A DNA stretch of 64,000 bases from Mesorhizobium sp. WSM4904 (GCF_029674545.1 NZ_CP121354.1:2427001-2491000), one strand, 5' to 3'; positions 1-13,889 are shown, numbered from the stretch's first letter. Notes: generated by a model from the sequence alone, not told the origin. Translations and numbers: made by a program.

Positions 1-1
1 C

Positions 2-688
2 GCCAACAAACTGGCGGAAAGCTTCGATCCGGTGACCGAGGCCGACCGCGAGGCCGAGCGGGCGATCCGGGCGCTGATAGCGGCGGAATACCCCGATCAT
101 GGCATCCTCGGCGAGGAGCATGGCAGCGAAAACCTGTCGAGCCGGCATGTCTGGGTCATCGACCCGATCGACGGCACGCGCGCCTTCATCTCCGGCTTGC
201 CGGTATGGGGAACGCTTGTCGGGCTGACGGTCGACGGCGATGCCGTCGCCGGCCTGATGTCGCAGCCTTTCACCGGCGAGCTGTTCTATGCCAATGCCTC
301 CGGTTCGCACTACGAAGGCCCGGGCGGTCCGCGCGAGCTCACGACCCGCAAGACGACGGACCTCTCCAAGGCGACGCTGTTCACCACCACGCCGGCGCTG
401 TTCAAGGGCGAGGCGCGAAGCCGCTACGACCAGTTCGAGAAGCAGGTGCAACTCGCCCGCTACGGCACGGACTGCTATGCCTTCGCGATGATCGCGGCGG
501 GAAGCGTCGACATCGTCGCCGATCCGGGCTTGAAACCCTACGACATCGTGGCGCTGATCCCGATCATCGAGAAGGCGGGCGGCGTCGTCACCACCTTCGA
601 GGGCGGGCCTGCGGAAAACGGCGGCGACATATTGGCGGCGGCGACGCCGGAATTGCACGCCGCGGCGATGGCGGCGCTGCGCGGCTGA
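2..688 (+). CDS. hisN: Histidinol-phosphatase, inositol monophosphatase family (5' end outside window)
   Basis: Probable histidinol-phosphate phosphatase, the penultimate step of histidine synthesis, of the Mg-dependent IMPase fold. The frame is open from base 2 and reads straight into the family motif DPVTEADREAE, so the true start lies upstream of the window. The metal-binding motif DPIDGTRAFISGLPVWGT and the C-terminal motif DPGLKPYDIVALIPIIEKAGG are both present; the phrases FISGLPVWGT and GLKPYD fit the HisN branch better than general inositol phosphatases. The visible part is about 228 residues of an expected 255-265. Substrate choice within the family is an inference. Confidence 0.85.
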   Translation, partial: ANKLAESFDPVTEADREAERAIRALIAAEYPDHGILGEEHGSENLSSRHVWVIDPIDGTRAFISGLPVWGTLVGLTVDGDAVAGLMSQPFTGELFYANASGSHYEGPGGPRELTTRKTTDLSKATLFTTTPALFKGEARSRYDQFEKQVQLARYGTDCYAFAMIAAGSVDIVADPGLKPYDIVALIPIIEKAGGVVTTFEGGPAENGGDILAAATPELHAAAMAALRG

Positions 689-750
689 TCATCCGGCGTG
701 CCTCAGTGTCTGTGCGCGGTGGAAACCACAGCGCGGAAGGAGCCGCTCTC

Positions 751-1209
751 TCAGCTGTCGGCGGGCCGGGCGTCGGTGCGACGCAGGCCCCACAAAATGA
801 GCGCGAAGGCGGTGAGGCCGGTCGGCGCGGACGAATAACCGACGACCTTGATCACGGCTTCCTGAAACGCGCTCCCGTGGGAGGCTCCAGCCGCCAAAGG
901 CATCGTCTCGTTGCCGGCTCCCCAGGCGCTGGCGATCACGTAGGCCGCCAGGATGGCCAAGGCCGAATAGATCAGGAGCCAGAACGCGACCCGCGACGTC
1001 GCCGCACCGAGATTGAGCCTGGACCATGTGAGACCCAGCGCCAGCAGGAGAACGCCTTGCAGGGCGCTAAGCGTGTGTGCGGACAGTCCGAGCCGCGGCG
1101 CGGCGAGGTAGGGTATCGCAAACCCTTCGAACGAGGAAAACAAGAGCAGGGCGACGCCAATCTGCAGCAGACGGTGCCCCTGACGTGACAGCGTGCTCGA
1201 TGCGTCCAT
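751..1209 (-). CDS. Small four-helix membrane protein, hydroxylaminobenzene mutase-like
   Basis: A 152-residue protein with four hydrophobic segments and almost no soluble part. The stretch QGHRLLQIGVALLLFSSFEG followed by IPYLAAPRLGLSAHTLSAL resembles the hydroxylaminobenzene mutase (HabA/HabB) family, in which the conserved PRxGLSAH is typical. I chose the ATG at 1209 because GGGAGAG sits six bases upstream; an in-frame ATG further out has poorer spacing. It stands alone between hisN and the hydrolase gene, tail to tail with hisN. Real substrate unknown; the mutase label is by motif memory only. Confidence 0.6.
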   Translation of the reverse strand: MDASSTLSRQGHRLLQIGVALLLFSSFEGFAIPYLAAPRLGLSAHTLSALQGVLLLALGLTWSRLNLGAATSRVAFWLLIYSALAILAAYVIASAWGAGNETMPLAAGASHGSAFQEAVIKVVGYSSAPTGLTAFALILWGLRRTDARPADS

Positions 1210-1381
1210 GGCCGTCTCTCCCATCTCCAATTGGCGTCTGACCTCTTTGGGCAGCAACTAGCGCTCGACGGCTGGACGGGAATAAGGCGCCGCGCCGCGC
1301 CGAGGGCATGACGGCGGGCTGGGCCAATCGGGTCGTGAAAACTCGCTCGCTGTCGTGACCCGCGGTGCGCCGGCGAAGCGG

Positions 1382-2338
1382 TCAAACAGCGTCGCCGGTT
1401 CCCGGAATGAACGCATCGAAGGCCGCGAGCAGTTGCTCGCGGAATAGATCCTTCTCCTGCAGTATCTCGTGATGCGCGCCGTCGATCATCAAAAGCGAGC
1501 CGACGCGCAGCCGCCGGGCATAGGATTCCACCGCCTTGGTCGAGACGACCTGGTCGGCGCCGGCCGCGACAATCAGCATCGGCACCTGGATCCTTGCCAT
1601 GAAATCGGGATCGCTGACCGCCTCCGCAGCTTCGGCGGCAGCCTTCAGCCAGCGGATGGTCGGGCCACCGAGCGCGAGCTGCGGCCAAGCCCTGTAGATG
1701 TCGGTGTTGCGCCGATAACGCTCCGGATCGGACGTCACCTTGTTGGTTTCGAAGGGCGTCGGCAATTTCGGGCGCGGCCCCCAGGCGGCATAGAGGCGGC
1801 CGAGGCCCAGCGCGCAGAATACCGCGCAGATGCGCCGCACCGTGGTTATCGAAACCGACAGGTCGGGTACGGCCAGGAAGGGGGCGATCAGCACCATGCG
1901 GCGGACCCGGTTGACCATCGAGGGCGAAGCGAGCAGCGCGATCACCGCTCCGGTCGAGTGGGCGAGAATGTAATAGGGGCCGCGGCAATCCGGCAGCACG
2001 ATCTCCTCGAAGAACTGCTCGAGGTCGCTCGTATAGTCGCGGAAGCTGCGAACATAGCCGCGCTGCCGGTTGCGCAGCAGGCGGCTGGAATCACCCTGAC
2101 CGCGCCAGTCGAGGATGGCGACGCCGAAGCCGCGCTCCGCGAGGTCGCGGATGGTCTCGAAATATTTCTCGATGCATTCGTTGCGGCCAGTCAGCAGCAC
2201 AACCGTGCCTTGCAGCGGGCGGGCGACCGCGGCGAAGACGCCGTAGCGAATCTTCCTGCCGTCTCGGGTGGTGAAGAAGCCACCGGCAGCGTTCTTTGGC
2301 GGCGGATTGCCTTCAGTCAGATAGAAAAGATCCGTCAT
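1382..2338 (-). CDS. Alpha/beta hydrolase, lysophospholipase-like
   Basis: A 318-residue serine hydrolase of the lysophospholipase/monoacylglycerol lipase type (Hydrolase_4). The nucleophile elbow reads LAHSTGAVIALL, an AHSTG variant of GxSxG. The acid is probably in VAAGADQVVS and the catalytic histidine in IDGAHHEILQE near the C terminus. The oxyanion-side motif DWRGQGDSSR is typical of the family. There is no signal peptide from the chosen ATG at 2338; the frame stays open upstream, but that part is arginine-rich and not protein-like, and no strong ribosome site decides the start. The exact substrate cannot be read from sequence. Confidence 0.8.
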   Translation of the reverse strand: MTDLFYLTEGNPPPKNAAGGFFTTRDGRKIRYGVFAAVARPLQGTVVLLTGRNECIEKYFETIRDLAERGFGVAILDWRGQGDSSRLLRNRQRGYVRSFRDYTSDLEQFFEEIVLPDCRGPYYILAHSTGAVIALLASPSMVNRVRRMVLIAPFLAVPDLSVSITTVRRICAVFCALGLGRLYAAWGPRPKLPTPFETNKVTSDPERYRRNTDIYRAWPQLALGGPTIRWLKAAAEAAEAVSDPDFMARIQVPMLIVAAGADQVVSTKAVESYARRLRVGSLLMIDGAHHEILQEKDLFREQLLAAFDAFIPGTGDAV

Positions 2339-2688
2339 TCGGCGCTTCGTGATTGTTCTTTGCCCGAACGGGCCAGGCGTTGCCATGGTGATAGACGGCC
2401 ATGCGCCAAAAGCAAAGGCGTCGCGGGGATTTGCGCGGCTTTCACAAAACAGCGAGGGCGTGAAACGGTAAGGCCGGAAGCGCCTGCGGCGCGCTTCCGG
2501 CCTCTGTCGATCCGGGAGGAAGGGACGTTGCACCCGGTTCGGCCTGGTCGCGGCGTCCCGATCGAGGCGCCGCATGTCCGTAATCCTGGCTGCAGCTTAG
2601 CGTCACGTGGCTGAACGGATGCCGAAGCCTCGGTTCATCTGGCGTTCATCGGGCAGACGGATCGAAAGGAACTTGACCGCGCAAAGTT

Positions 2689-2717
2689 CTTGAAAAGGCC
2701 TTTTCCGCTTCCCAAAT
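2689..2717 (+). promoter_or_regulatory. Candidate heat-shock promoter of hsp20
   Basis: CTTGAA at 2689-2694 is followed after 16 bases by CCCAAAT at 2711-2717, which resembles an alphaproteobacterial RpoH promoter; the overlapping TTGAAA could also serve sigma-70. A start just after this point would produce a leader of about 100 nt, which matches the length of the RNA thermometer that follows. Confidence 0.45.
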
Positions 2718-2724
2718 TGAGATT

Positions 2725-2825
2725 GCGGCCGCCGATCGTCGGGGCCGCTGGCCCATCCGGAACGCCTTTCGAGGGTTTCGCACCGGGTCAAACGCAAACC
2801 ATGTTGCTCAACAGGAGAACACCTC
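2725..2825 (+). promoter_or_regulatory. ROSE-type RNA thermometer in the hsp20 leader
   Basis: The leader begins with a strong hairpin (GCGGCC at 2725-2730 pairing with GGCCGC at 2743-2748, with CCGA/TCGG inside). It ends with TTGCT at 2804-2808, four bases before the Shine-Dalgarno AGGAG at 2813-2817. This UYGCU-to-AGGA pairing directly in front of a small heat-shock gene is the hallmark of rhizobial ROSE elements, which melt as temperature rises and free the ribosome site. The call rests on the hallmark motif, position, length and gene; the middle stems are not worked out in full. Confidence 0.8.
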
Positions 2826-3293
2826 ATGCGTCACGTTGATTTTTCCCCGCTTTATCGCTCGACCGTCGGCTTCGACCGTCTGTTCACCATGCTCGACTCG
2901 CTCGGCCAGCCCGAGAGCGCGCAGACCTATCCGCCCTACAACATCGAGCGCACCGGCGAGAACGCCTATCGCATTTCGATGGCGGTTGCCGGCTTCTCGG
3001 AGGACGAGATCTCGATCGAGGCGCACCGTAACGTGCTGACCGTCAAGGGCGAGCGCAAGGAAGAGAACAACGGCGAGGTTTCCGAGCTGCTCTATCGCGG
3101 CATTGCCTCGCGGGCCTTTGAGCGCCGCTTCCAGCTCGCCGACCATGTCGAGGTCGAGGGCGCCACGCTGAAGAATGGCCTGCTCTTCGTCGACCTCAAG
3201 CGCAACATCCCCGAGGAGTTGAAGCCGCGCAAGATCGCGATCACCTCGTCTTCGGACAAGGCCAAGCAGATCGAGGCCAAGGCCGCCGCGTGA
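2826..3293 (+). CDS. hsp20: Small heat shock protein, Hsp20/IbpA class
   Basis: A 155-residue ATP-independent holdase chaperone that binds unfolding proteins in the cytoplasm. The alpha-crystallin domain spans about residues 38-135, with the signature LKNGLLFVDLKRNIPEELKP (residues 116-135) and a C-terminal I-x-I anchor in PRKIAI (134-139). The N terminus FSPLYRSTVGFDRLF is typical of class A rhizobial IbpA proteins. Start fixed by AGGAG at 2813-2817. It is a single-gene unit with its own thermosensor leader and a strong terminator. Confidence 0.95.
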   Translation: MRHVDFSPLYRSTVGFDRLFTMLDSLGQPESAQTYPPYNIERTGENAYRISMAVAGFSEDEISIEAHRNVLTVKGERKEENNGEVSELLYRGIASRAFERRFQLADHVEVEGATLKNGLLFVDLKRNIPEELKPRKIAITSSSDKAKQIEAKAAA

Positions 3294-3336
3294 TCCGCAG
3301 GCTCCATCTGGAATATGTCTCCCTCCCGAGACGGAA

Positions 3337-3362
3337 GCGGCGCCGAGAGGCGCCGCTTTTTT
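3337..3362 (+). terminator. Intrinsic terminator of hsp20
   Basis: A perfect 8-bp stem GCGGCGCC/GGCGCCGC with a GAGA loop is followed by six T residues at 3357-3362. Confidence 0.95.
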
Positions 3363-3410
3363 GTCGGGCCGGCTACGCTTTTTCGCCGAATCGCTCCGAA
3401 TATGGATTTT

Positions 3411-3457
3411 CGCGCAATTCCGGACGGAAAACCGCTGCGCATTTTTCCTGGAATTGC
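3411..3457. repeat. Dispersed palindromic repeat, family R1, copy 1 (right half only)
   Basis: GCAATTCC at 3414-3421 is repeated inverted as GGAATTGC at 3450-3457, with a conserved inner text beginning GGACGGAAAACCG. The same design recurs at 20754-20848 and 23313-23432. This copy lacks the upstream hairpin of the other two. It lies just past the stop of the threonine aldolase gene. Confidence 0.75.
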
Positions 3458-3460
3458 TCC

Positions 3461-4513
3461 CTATTCAACCAGCAAGTGACCAAGCCGGTCGATCTCTTCC
3501 GTCGTGGTCGCGAAGCTCGCGACGAAGCGGTAGATCGCTTCATTGTCGCCGAGATGGCCGTCGAAAGCCAGCGGCACGCCCCACTCATAGAATTTGGCGC
3601 CGGCGGCCTGCAGCCTGTCGGCAAGAGCGCGGTCGAGGATCGCGAACACTTCGTTGGCCTGCGGCAGCCAGGCGAGCCTGCCTGCAGGGGCGTCCTCGAT
3701 CGTCTCGGCCAGATGCGCCGCCATCGCATTGGCGTGGCGCGCCATCCGCAGCCACAAATCATCGGCGAGATAGGCTTCGAACTGGGCCGAGATGAAGCGC
3801 GCCTTGGAAAAGGTCTGCCCGGCGCGCTGGCGTAGGAGGCGCAGATCGCGGCCGACTTCCGGGTTGAGGATCACCACCGCATCGGCCATCCAGCAGCCAT
3901 TCTTGGTGCCGCCGAAAGAGATGAGGTCGACGCCGCTCTTCCAGGTCATCTCCGCCGGCGTGACGTCGGTCGCGGCAATCGCATTGGCAAAGCGCGCGCC
4001 GTCCATATGCAGCGGCAGTTTGTGGCGATGGCTGACCTCGGCGATCGCCTTGATGTCGTCGACCGTATAGACGGTGCCGACCTCGGTCGCCTGGGTGATC
4101 GTCACCGCCATCGGCTGGCCGCCCGGAGCGAGGTCCTGCGAATAGCGTTTGATCGCCTTGTCCAGAGCCTGCGGGTTGATGCGGCCCAGGGGACCTGGAA
4201 CGGGCGCGACGCGCGCGCCGCCGGTGTAAAAACCCATCGCGCCGAACTCGTCGACATTCATATGCGCTTCGGAATGGCAAAGCGCGATGCCGCCGATACG
4301 GTTCAGCGCCGCCATCGAGAGCGCGTTGGCTGCTGTGCCGGTGGCGACGAAAAAAACCTGAACTTCGCGTTCGAAGATCTCGCTGAAGCGGCGGTAGACG
4401 GCGCGGTCGAGATCGCCGTCGCCATAGGCGGTCGCGGTGCCGGCGGCATGACGCGACAGGTTCGCCGCAATGTCGGGATGGACGCCCGCCCAGTTGTCGG
4501 ATGCAAAGAACAT
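3461..4513 (-). CDS. ltaE: Low-specificity L-threonine aldolase
   Basis: A 350-residue PLP enzyme that splits threonine or allo-threonine to glycine and acetaldehyde. The aspartate that contacts the cofactor is D171 in LHMDGARFANA and the PLP lysine is K204 in SFGGTKNGCW; both motifs are characteristic of the family. The length is normal when the start is the ATG at 4513 (MFFASDNWAGVHP). The extra 41 codons open upstream do not look like protein, and no strong ribosome site is visible. It is transcribed divergently from gltB. Confidence 0.9.
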   Translation of the reverse strand: MFFASDNWAGVHPDIAANLSRHAAGTATAYGDGDLDRAVYRRFSEIFEREVQVFFVATGTAANALSMAALNRIGGIALCHSEAHMNVDEFGAMGFYTGGARVAPVPGPLGRINPQALDKAIKRYSQDLAPGGQPMAVTITQATEVGTVYTVDDIKAIAEVSHRHKLPLHMDGARFANAIAATDVTPAEMTWKSGVDLISFGGTKNGCWMADAVVILNPEVGRDLRLLRQRAGQTFSKARFISAQFEAYLADDLWLRMARHANAMAAHLAETIEDAPAGRLAWLPQANEVFAILDRALADRLQAAGAKFYEWGVPLAFDGHLGDNEAIYRFVASFATTTEEIDRLGHLLVE

Positions 4514-5009
4514 CGAAAGGTCCGTGTCGTGATTTGGCAAAAGCGGCGCGACTTGACTGCTTCGGCGCGAGATGCGCAAGGGCCAATCGTTCGCAAAGTG
4601 GTGAAGCCAGCCGGCGACCACACCGGCTGGGATCAAAGCTTACGTTTGGCGATGCCGTCACGAAATTTTGTGTCGCGGCGAGGCCAAGATTTTTGTGAAT
4701 CGGTCTTGTGCGGGTTCCCGATTTCTGTCATAAAAAATTTAGGACAGTAGTGCTGTCTTATTTTGTCGCACAAAACAGGCTGGACTGGCGTATCATCGCT
4801 GCCATTCCGGCCATTGTCGCGAGCGGCGGGTAGACGGCTCCGCTCTGACCTGTACGATACCGGATGCGAACCGGGCGTATGGCCGCATGGTTCGGCAAGA
4901 CTTTCGCGAGACGTGCAGCAAGGATGAAGGGAAGCATTCTCGCTTCCCAAGGCAAACCAGCGCCCTGAGGGAAATCACCGCGCAAGGGTGCGGAATGGAG
5001 GATAGGACG
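4514..5009. other. Regulatory gap between ltaE and gltB with a palindrome
   Basis: About 500 bases without a gene. A weak promoter-like pair faces gltB: TTGTGC at 4706-4711 and CATAAA at 4729-4734, 17 bases apart. Right after it lies the palindrome GACAGTAGTGCTGTC at 4743-4757, a possible operator near the transcription start. The ribosome site of gltB, GGAGGAT, is at 4997-5003. I see no other structure in this stretch. Confidence 0.4.
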
Positions 5010-9731
<4,722 letters not shown>

Positions 9732-9742
9732 GCTTCGGGCAT

Positions 9743-9766
9743 GGCCGGGGAGACAATGCCCCGGCC
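9743..9766 (+). other. Strong hairpin between gltB and gltD
   Basis: GGCCGGGG (9743-9750) pairs perfectly with CCCCGGCC (9759-9766) around an 8-base loop. There is no T-run after it, so it is not a standard terminator. It could lower gltD expression relative to gltB or protect the 3' end of a processed gltB transcript. Confidence 0.55.
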
Positions 9767-9886
9767 GGCATCCTCACCAACAATCCTGACCTCGGAACCA
9801 AGGTTGCCATGGCGGCCTTATGAGGTTAACGGGTGCGCCGACAAGCTAGGCTTTCGAGCGTGCCTTCGGACAGCAGGGACTGGACT

Positions 9887-11341
9887 ATGGGCAAGGTAAC
9901 AGGGTTTCTCGAGATCGACCGGCAGGTGCATAAGTACCAGCCTGCCTCGGACCGCATCCGGCATTTTCGCGAATTCACGCTGCCGATGTCGGACAAGGAG
10001 GTCGAGAAACAGGCCGCGCGCTGCATGGATTGCGGCATTCCGTTCTGCCACGGGCCGACCGGCTGCCCGATCCACAACCAGATCCCGGACTGGAACGACC
10101 TCGTCTACAATGGCGACTGGGACAGCGCGATCCGCAACCTGCATTCGACCAACAATTTCCCGGAGTTCACCGGCCGCATCTGCCCGGCGCCCTGCGAGGA
10201 AGCCTGCACGCTCAACCTCGAGGACATTCCGGTCGCCATCAAGACCGTCGAGCAGGCGATCGCAGACAAGGCTTACGAGACCGGCCACATCCGGCCCTAT
10301 CCGCCGGAGAAGAAGACCGGCAAGCGGGTCGCCATCATCGGCTCCGGGCCGGCGGGCATGTCGGCGGCGCAACAGCTCGGCCGTGCCGGCCACGACGTGC
10401 ATGTCTATGAGCGCGAGAGCCGGCCGGGCGGATTGATGCGCTACGGCATTCCCGACTTCAAGATCGAGAAGCATTACATCGACCGCCGCATCGAACAGAT
10501 GCAGGGCGAGGGCGTGACCTTCCATTGCGGCGTCAATGTCGGCGTCGACAAGCCCGTTGCCGAGCTGCTGGCCGAATACGATGCCGTGCTCTATTGCGGC
10601 GGCTCGGAAACGCCGCGCCCCGCCAACATCCCTGGCGACGATCTCAGCGGCGTCTACGATGCGATGCCCTATCTGGTGCAGCAGAACCGCCGCGTCGGCG
10701 GCGAGCCGATCCAATCGGTGGCCTGGCCCTCACATCCGATCATCGCCGGCGGCCAGCATGTCGTGGTGGTCGGCGGCGGCGACACCGCGTCCGACTGCAT
10801 CGGCACCGCCTTCCGGCAAGGCGCGGTGCGCGTGACGCAGCTCGACATCCGCCCGCAGCCGCCGGAGAAGGAAGACAAGCTTGCCGTCTGGCCCTATTGG
10901 GCGACCAAGATGCGTACGTCCTCCTCGCAGGCCGAGGGCGCGGAGCGCGAATTCCAGGTGGCGACGCTCGAGTTCATCGGCGAGGACGGCCAGCTGACCG
11001 GCGTCCGCTGCTGCGAGGTCGACGAAAAGCGCAAGCCGATCGCCGGTACCGAATTCGTCATCCGCGCCGATCTCGCCTTCATCGCCATCGGCTTTGCCGG
11101 TCCCGCGAGCGACAGCGTGATGAGGGAGCTCGAGGGCGAGATAAGGACCGTCACCGACAGCCGCCGCTCGAAGAATGTCGAGGCCAACGACAGCGACTAC
11201 AAGACCAGCATCGACAAGCTCTACGCAGCGGGCGACGTGCGCCGCGGCCAGTCGCTGGTGGTGTGGGCGATCCGCGAGGGCCGCCAGGCGGCGCGCGCGA
11301 TCGACGAGGCGCTGATGGGGTCGACGGTACTGCCCCGTTAA
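9887..11341 (+). CDS. gltD: Glutamate synthase (NADPH) small subunit
   Basis: A 484-residue FAD and NADPH subunit that passes electrons to GltB. Cysteines for the N-terminal 4Fe-4S clusters are visible at 46, 49, 54 and 60 (CMDCGIPFC...C) and at 99, 103 and 107 (CPAPCEEAC). The FAD Rossmann motif IIGSGPAGM is near residue 150 and the NADPH motif [10 protein letters not shown] near 291. The ATG at 9887 follows an AGGGA ribosome site. Its last four bases overlap the stop of the convergent DUF459 gene. Confidence 0.96.
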   Translation: MGKVTGFLEIDRQVHKYQPASDRIRHFREFTLPMSDKEVEKQAARCMDCGIPFCHGPTGCPIHNQIPDWNDLVYNGDWDSAIRNLHSTNNFPEFTGRICPAPCEEACTLNLEDIPVAIKTVEQAIADKAYETGHIRPYPPEKKTGKRVAIIGSGPAGMSAAQQLGRAGHDVHVYERESRPGGLMRYGIPDFKIEKHYIDRRIEQMQGEGVTFHCGVNVGVDKPVAELLAEYDAVLYCGGSETPRPANIPGDDLSGVYDAMPYLVQQNRRVGGEPIQSVAWPSHPIIAGGQHVVVVGGGDTASDCIGTAFRQGAVRVTQLDIRPQPPEKEDKLAVWPYWATKMRTSSSQAEGAEREFQVATLEFIGEDGQLTGVRCCEVDEKRKPIAGTEFVIRADLAFIAIGFAGPASDSVMRELEGEIRTVTDSRRSKNVEANDSDYKTSIDKLYAAGDVRRGQSLVVWAIREGRQAARAIDEALMGSTVLPR

Positions 11342-12582
11342 CGATTGATTGCGGTCGTCGTGTCGGAGGCGGCGGCCGCGGCCGCCGGTTTCGGCGGCCA
11401 GGAAAAATCGTCGGCGCGGCCAGGCGAAGCGGCCGGCGCCTTGCCCTCGACGGTCAGCTTTTCACCAGGCAGGTTCGGATCGGCCTTGGCAGGCGGAGCG
11501 GCACCTAAAAGTTCCGTGCCGCCGTCGAGCGCCGGATCGCTGAGCAGCATCGGCGGCGTACGGTCGACGATGACCGGAGTTGCGGCGGGCTTCGACGCCT
11601 CGACCGGGGCGCCGGCCGGCGCGGAAACCGTCGTGACGCTTCCCGGCGCCGCCAGTCCGAGGATCTTCGCCAGCGGCTTTTCGGTATAGAAGGCAAGCTT
11701 GCGCTTGCCGGCCTTGGTGACGTTGATGCCGTCGTCGGAGCGCAGGCGCACCGGTTGGCCGTTGATGTCGGGGCCGGAGGTGACGAAGGCGCCGTTCTCA
11801 TCGACGAAGCCGTCCCAGACATCGACGAACTCGCCGCCATGAGCCTGGGCGGCCGAATGATAGATGTCGTTGAAGGCCAGCATGTCCGAGGTCATCTTCG
11901 CCACCCGGAACGCCGGCATGCCGACCCACAGGAACGGCACCTTGCTATCTTGAATGGCCTTGCCCAGTGCATCGGTGCGGCGCTCGTATTCCTTGGTCCA
12001 GTTCTCGGAGCGCGGCTGCTCGCGCACGTCGCCGACACGCATCTGCTGGCGGTCGTTGGAGCCGAGCATGACCACCACCACGGACGGTTTCTCCGTCTCG
12101 ATAAGCGACTTGATCTCGGCTGGCCAATTGTAGAAATCGTCGCGCACGAAGCCGGACGAGCCGTTGCTGCGCGAAACGATCCTGACGGCCGGATTGTCGG
12201 CAAAGGCGGTGTCGAGGCCCTCGGCCAGTCCGCTCGCCAGGAAATCGCCGACCACCAGCACGACGCGGGCATCCGGCGTCTTTTCGACGATCGGCGTCTC
12301 CGGTTCGGCCGGCGGGCGCGGCTTGGGTTTCTTCTTTGGTTTCGGCCTTGCCTGCTGGATGTCGGCCGGGGGCTCGATGCGTTCGCTGCGGCGCGGGAAC
12401 AGGAGGTCGCGCAGCGACCAGCCGCGGCTTTCCTCCTGTGCGAAAGCAGGCGAATGGAAGGCGCTGGAGCCGGCGACGGCAAGCACGGCCACGGCCAGGA
12501 CGAGGATCGGCAGGCGGCGAACGATCAGCCAGATGCGCGCAACCGAAACCAATCGCTTCTCCATCCCTTGGCGCATGACCAT
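11338..12582 (-). CDS. DUF459-family SGNH-like periplasmic protein, catalytic residues altered
   Basis: A 414-residue protein with an N-terminal hydrophobic anchor or signal (about residues 18-48, ending AFAQ), a Lys/Pro-rich linker (80-100), an SGNH-fold domain (105-305) and a disordered Ala/Pro-rich tail. Block III, GSND at 174-177, is intact. The nucleophile block reads VVGDFLASGL, so the usual GDS serine is Phe114, and the last block reads DGINVTKAG, so the usual His is Asn287. That suggests loss or change of esterase activity. It follows the transglycosylase gene on the same strand (86-base gap), pointing to an envelope role. The exact start among three nearby ATGs is uncertain. Confidence 0.75.
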   Translation of the reverse strand: MVMRQGMEKRLVSVARIWLIVRRLPILVLAVAVLAVAGSSAFHSPAFAQEESRGWSLRDLLFPRRSERIEPPADIQQARPKPKKKPKPRPPAEPETPIVEKTPDARVVLVVGDFLASGLAEGLDTAFADNPAVRIVSRSNGSSGFVRDDFYNWPAEIKSLIETEKPSVVVVMLGSNDRQQMRVGDVREQPRSENWTKEYERRTDALGKAIQDSKVPFLWVGMPAFRVAKMTSDMLAFNDIYHSAAQAHGGEFVDVWDGFVDENGAFVTSGPDINGQPVRLRSDDGINVTKAGKRKLAFYTEKPLAKILGLAAPGSVTTVSAPAGAPVEASKPAATPVIVDRTPPMLLSDPALDGGTELLGAAPPAKADPNLPGEKLTVEGKAPAASPGRADDFSWPPKPAAAAAASDTTTAINR

Positions 12583-12668
12583 GCAAAATGCGGGAAAGTC
12601 ATGCGCAAGCCGAAGCGCTGCAGCATCCCTTGCGGTATCTCAAAGGATGCTTGACGCCACGGGCGGCT

Positions 12669-13889
12669 CTACTGCTTGCGGAGCCATTTCAGCACTTCCA
12701 AGCTCGGATAGCCATCCTGTGTCAAGCCGACCTTTGCCTGGTAAGCCATGATGGCGGCCTTCGATCCGTCGCCGATCTTGCCGTCGAACTTGCCGTCATA
12801 ATAGCCGTGCTCGGAAAGCCGCTTCTGCAACTCCTGGCGTTGCTCGAAGGTGAGCTTGGTGAAGGGCCGCTGCCAGTCCTGCACAAGGCCTGTGCCGCCG
12901 GCGATCTCGTCGGCGAGAAGGCCGACGGCCAAAGCGTATTTGTCGGCATTGTTGTAGGCCTTGATGACCGAAAAATTCCTGATCATCAGGAAGGACGGTC
13001 CGCCCCTGCCGTCCGGCACCTTCAAAGTCGCCTTGTCCGTCAGGTTCCGGAACGGCTTGCCATTGGCCCTGACGACGCCGAGCGCCTGCCATTGCGCCAG
13101 CGTCTTCGATCCGGCGGGCAGCTTGCCGGGCGGAATGGTGACCTCATAGCCCCAGGTCTTGCCGGCCTGCCAGCCGTTCTTCTTCAAGAGATTGGCGGAG
13201 GTCGCCAGCGCGTCGGGGATCGAGTTCCAGATGTCGCGCCGGCCGTTGCCGTCCATGTCGACCGCGTAGCGCTGGTAGCTGGTCGGGATGAACTGGGTCT
13301 GGCCCATCGCGCCGGCCCAGGAACCCATCAGATGGCTTTCGTCGATGTCGCCGGTCTGCAGGATCTTCAGCGCGGCGATCAACTGGGTGCGGGCATATTT
13401 CGACCGCTTCGGGTCGCCATAGGCAAGGGTCGCCAGCGAGCGGATGACATTGCGCATGATGTCGTCGCGCTTGAGGGTCTCGCCATAGTTCGATTCCATC
13501 GACCAGATGGCGAGAAGGATGTTGCGGTCGACACCGAACCGCGCCTCGATGCGATCCAGCCACGGCTTCCATTTGCGCGCCATTGCCTGACCGTTGGCCA
13601 CCGACTGGTCATGCACGCGGTTGTCGAAATAATCCCAGGCGGGAGCGGTGAACTCCGGCTGGGTGCGGGCCTTTTCCAGCACGACCGGGTCGGGCTCGAT
13701 GCCCCTCATGGCCTGGTCATAGACAGCACCCGAAACGCCGCCCGAAACCGCAGCGGCGCGGAAGCCCGCGACCCACTGGCGGAACCCCGCATCGGCGAAA
13801 GCGGGTCCGGCAGGCATCAGCAAGGCAAGCGTCAGGCCGGCGGCCGTCACCATTGCCGTCAGGCGCCTTGCGGTGTTGCGAACGGACAT
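12669..13889 (-). CDS. Lytic murein transglycosylase, MltB type with peptidoglycan-binding tail
   Basis: A 406-residue periplasmic enzyme that cuts the peptidoglycan glycan strand to form 1,6-anhydro ends. A signal peptide ends near AFADA at residue 34. The MltB-like catalytic domain (about 35-330) has the catalytic glutamate at E132 in WSMESNYGE and the family motifs GAMGQTQFIPTSYQ and DMDGNGRRD. A PG_binding_1 domain occupies about 345-406. The start at 13889 is fixed by AAGGAGG a few bases upstream. Divergent from galU. Confidence 0.93.
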   Translation of the reverse strand: MSVRNTARRLTAMVTAAGLTLALLMPAGPAFADAGFRQWVAGFRAAAVSGGVSGAVYDQAMRGIEPDPVVLEKARTQPEFTAPAWDYFDNRVHDQSVANGQAMARKWKPWLDRIEARFGVDRNILLAIWSMESNYGETLKRDDIMRNVIRSLATLAYGDPKRSKYARTQLIAALKILQTGDIDESHLMGSWAGAMGQTQFIPTSYQRYAVDMDGNGRRDIWNSIPDALATSANLLKKNGWQAGKTWGYEVTIPPGKLPAGSKTLAQWQALGVVRANGKPFRNLTDKATLKVPDGRGGPSFLMIRNFSVIKAYNNADKYALAVGLLADEIAGGTGLVQDWQRPFTKLTFEQRQELQKRLSEHGYYDGKFDGKIGDGSKAAIMAYQAKVGLTQDGYPSLEVLKWLRKQ

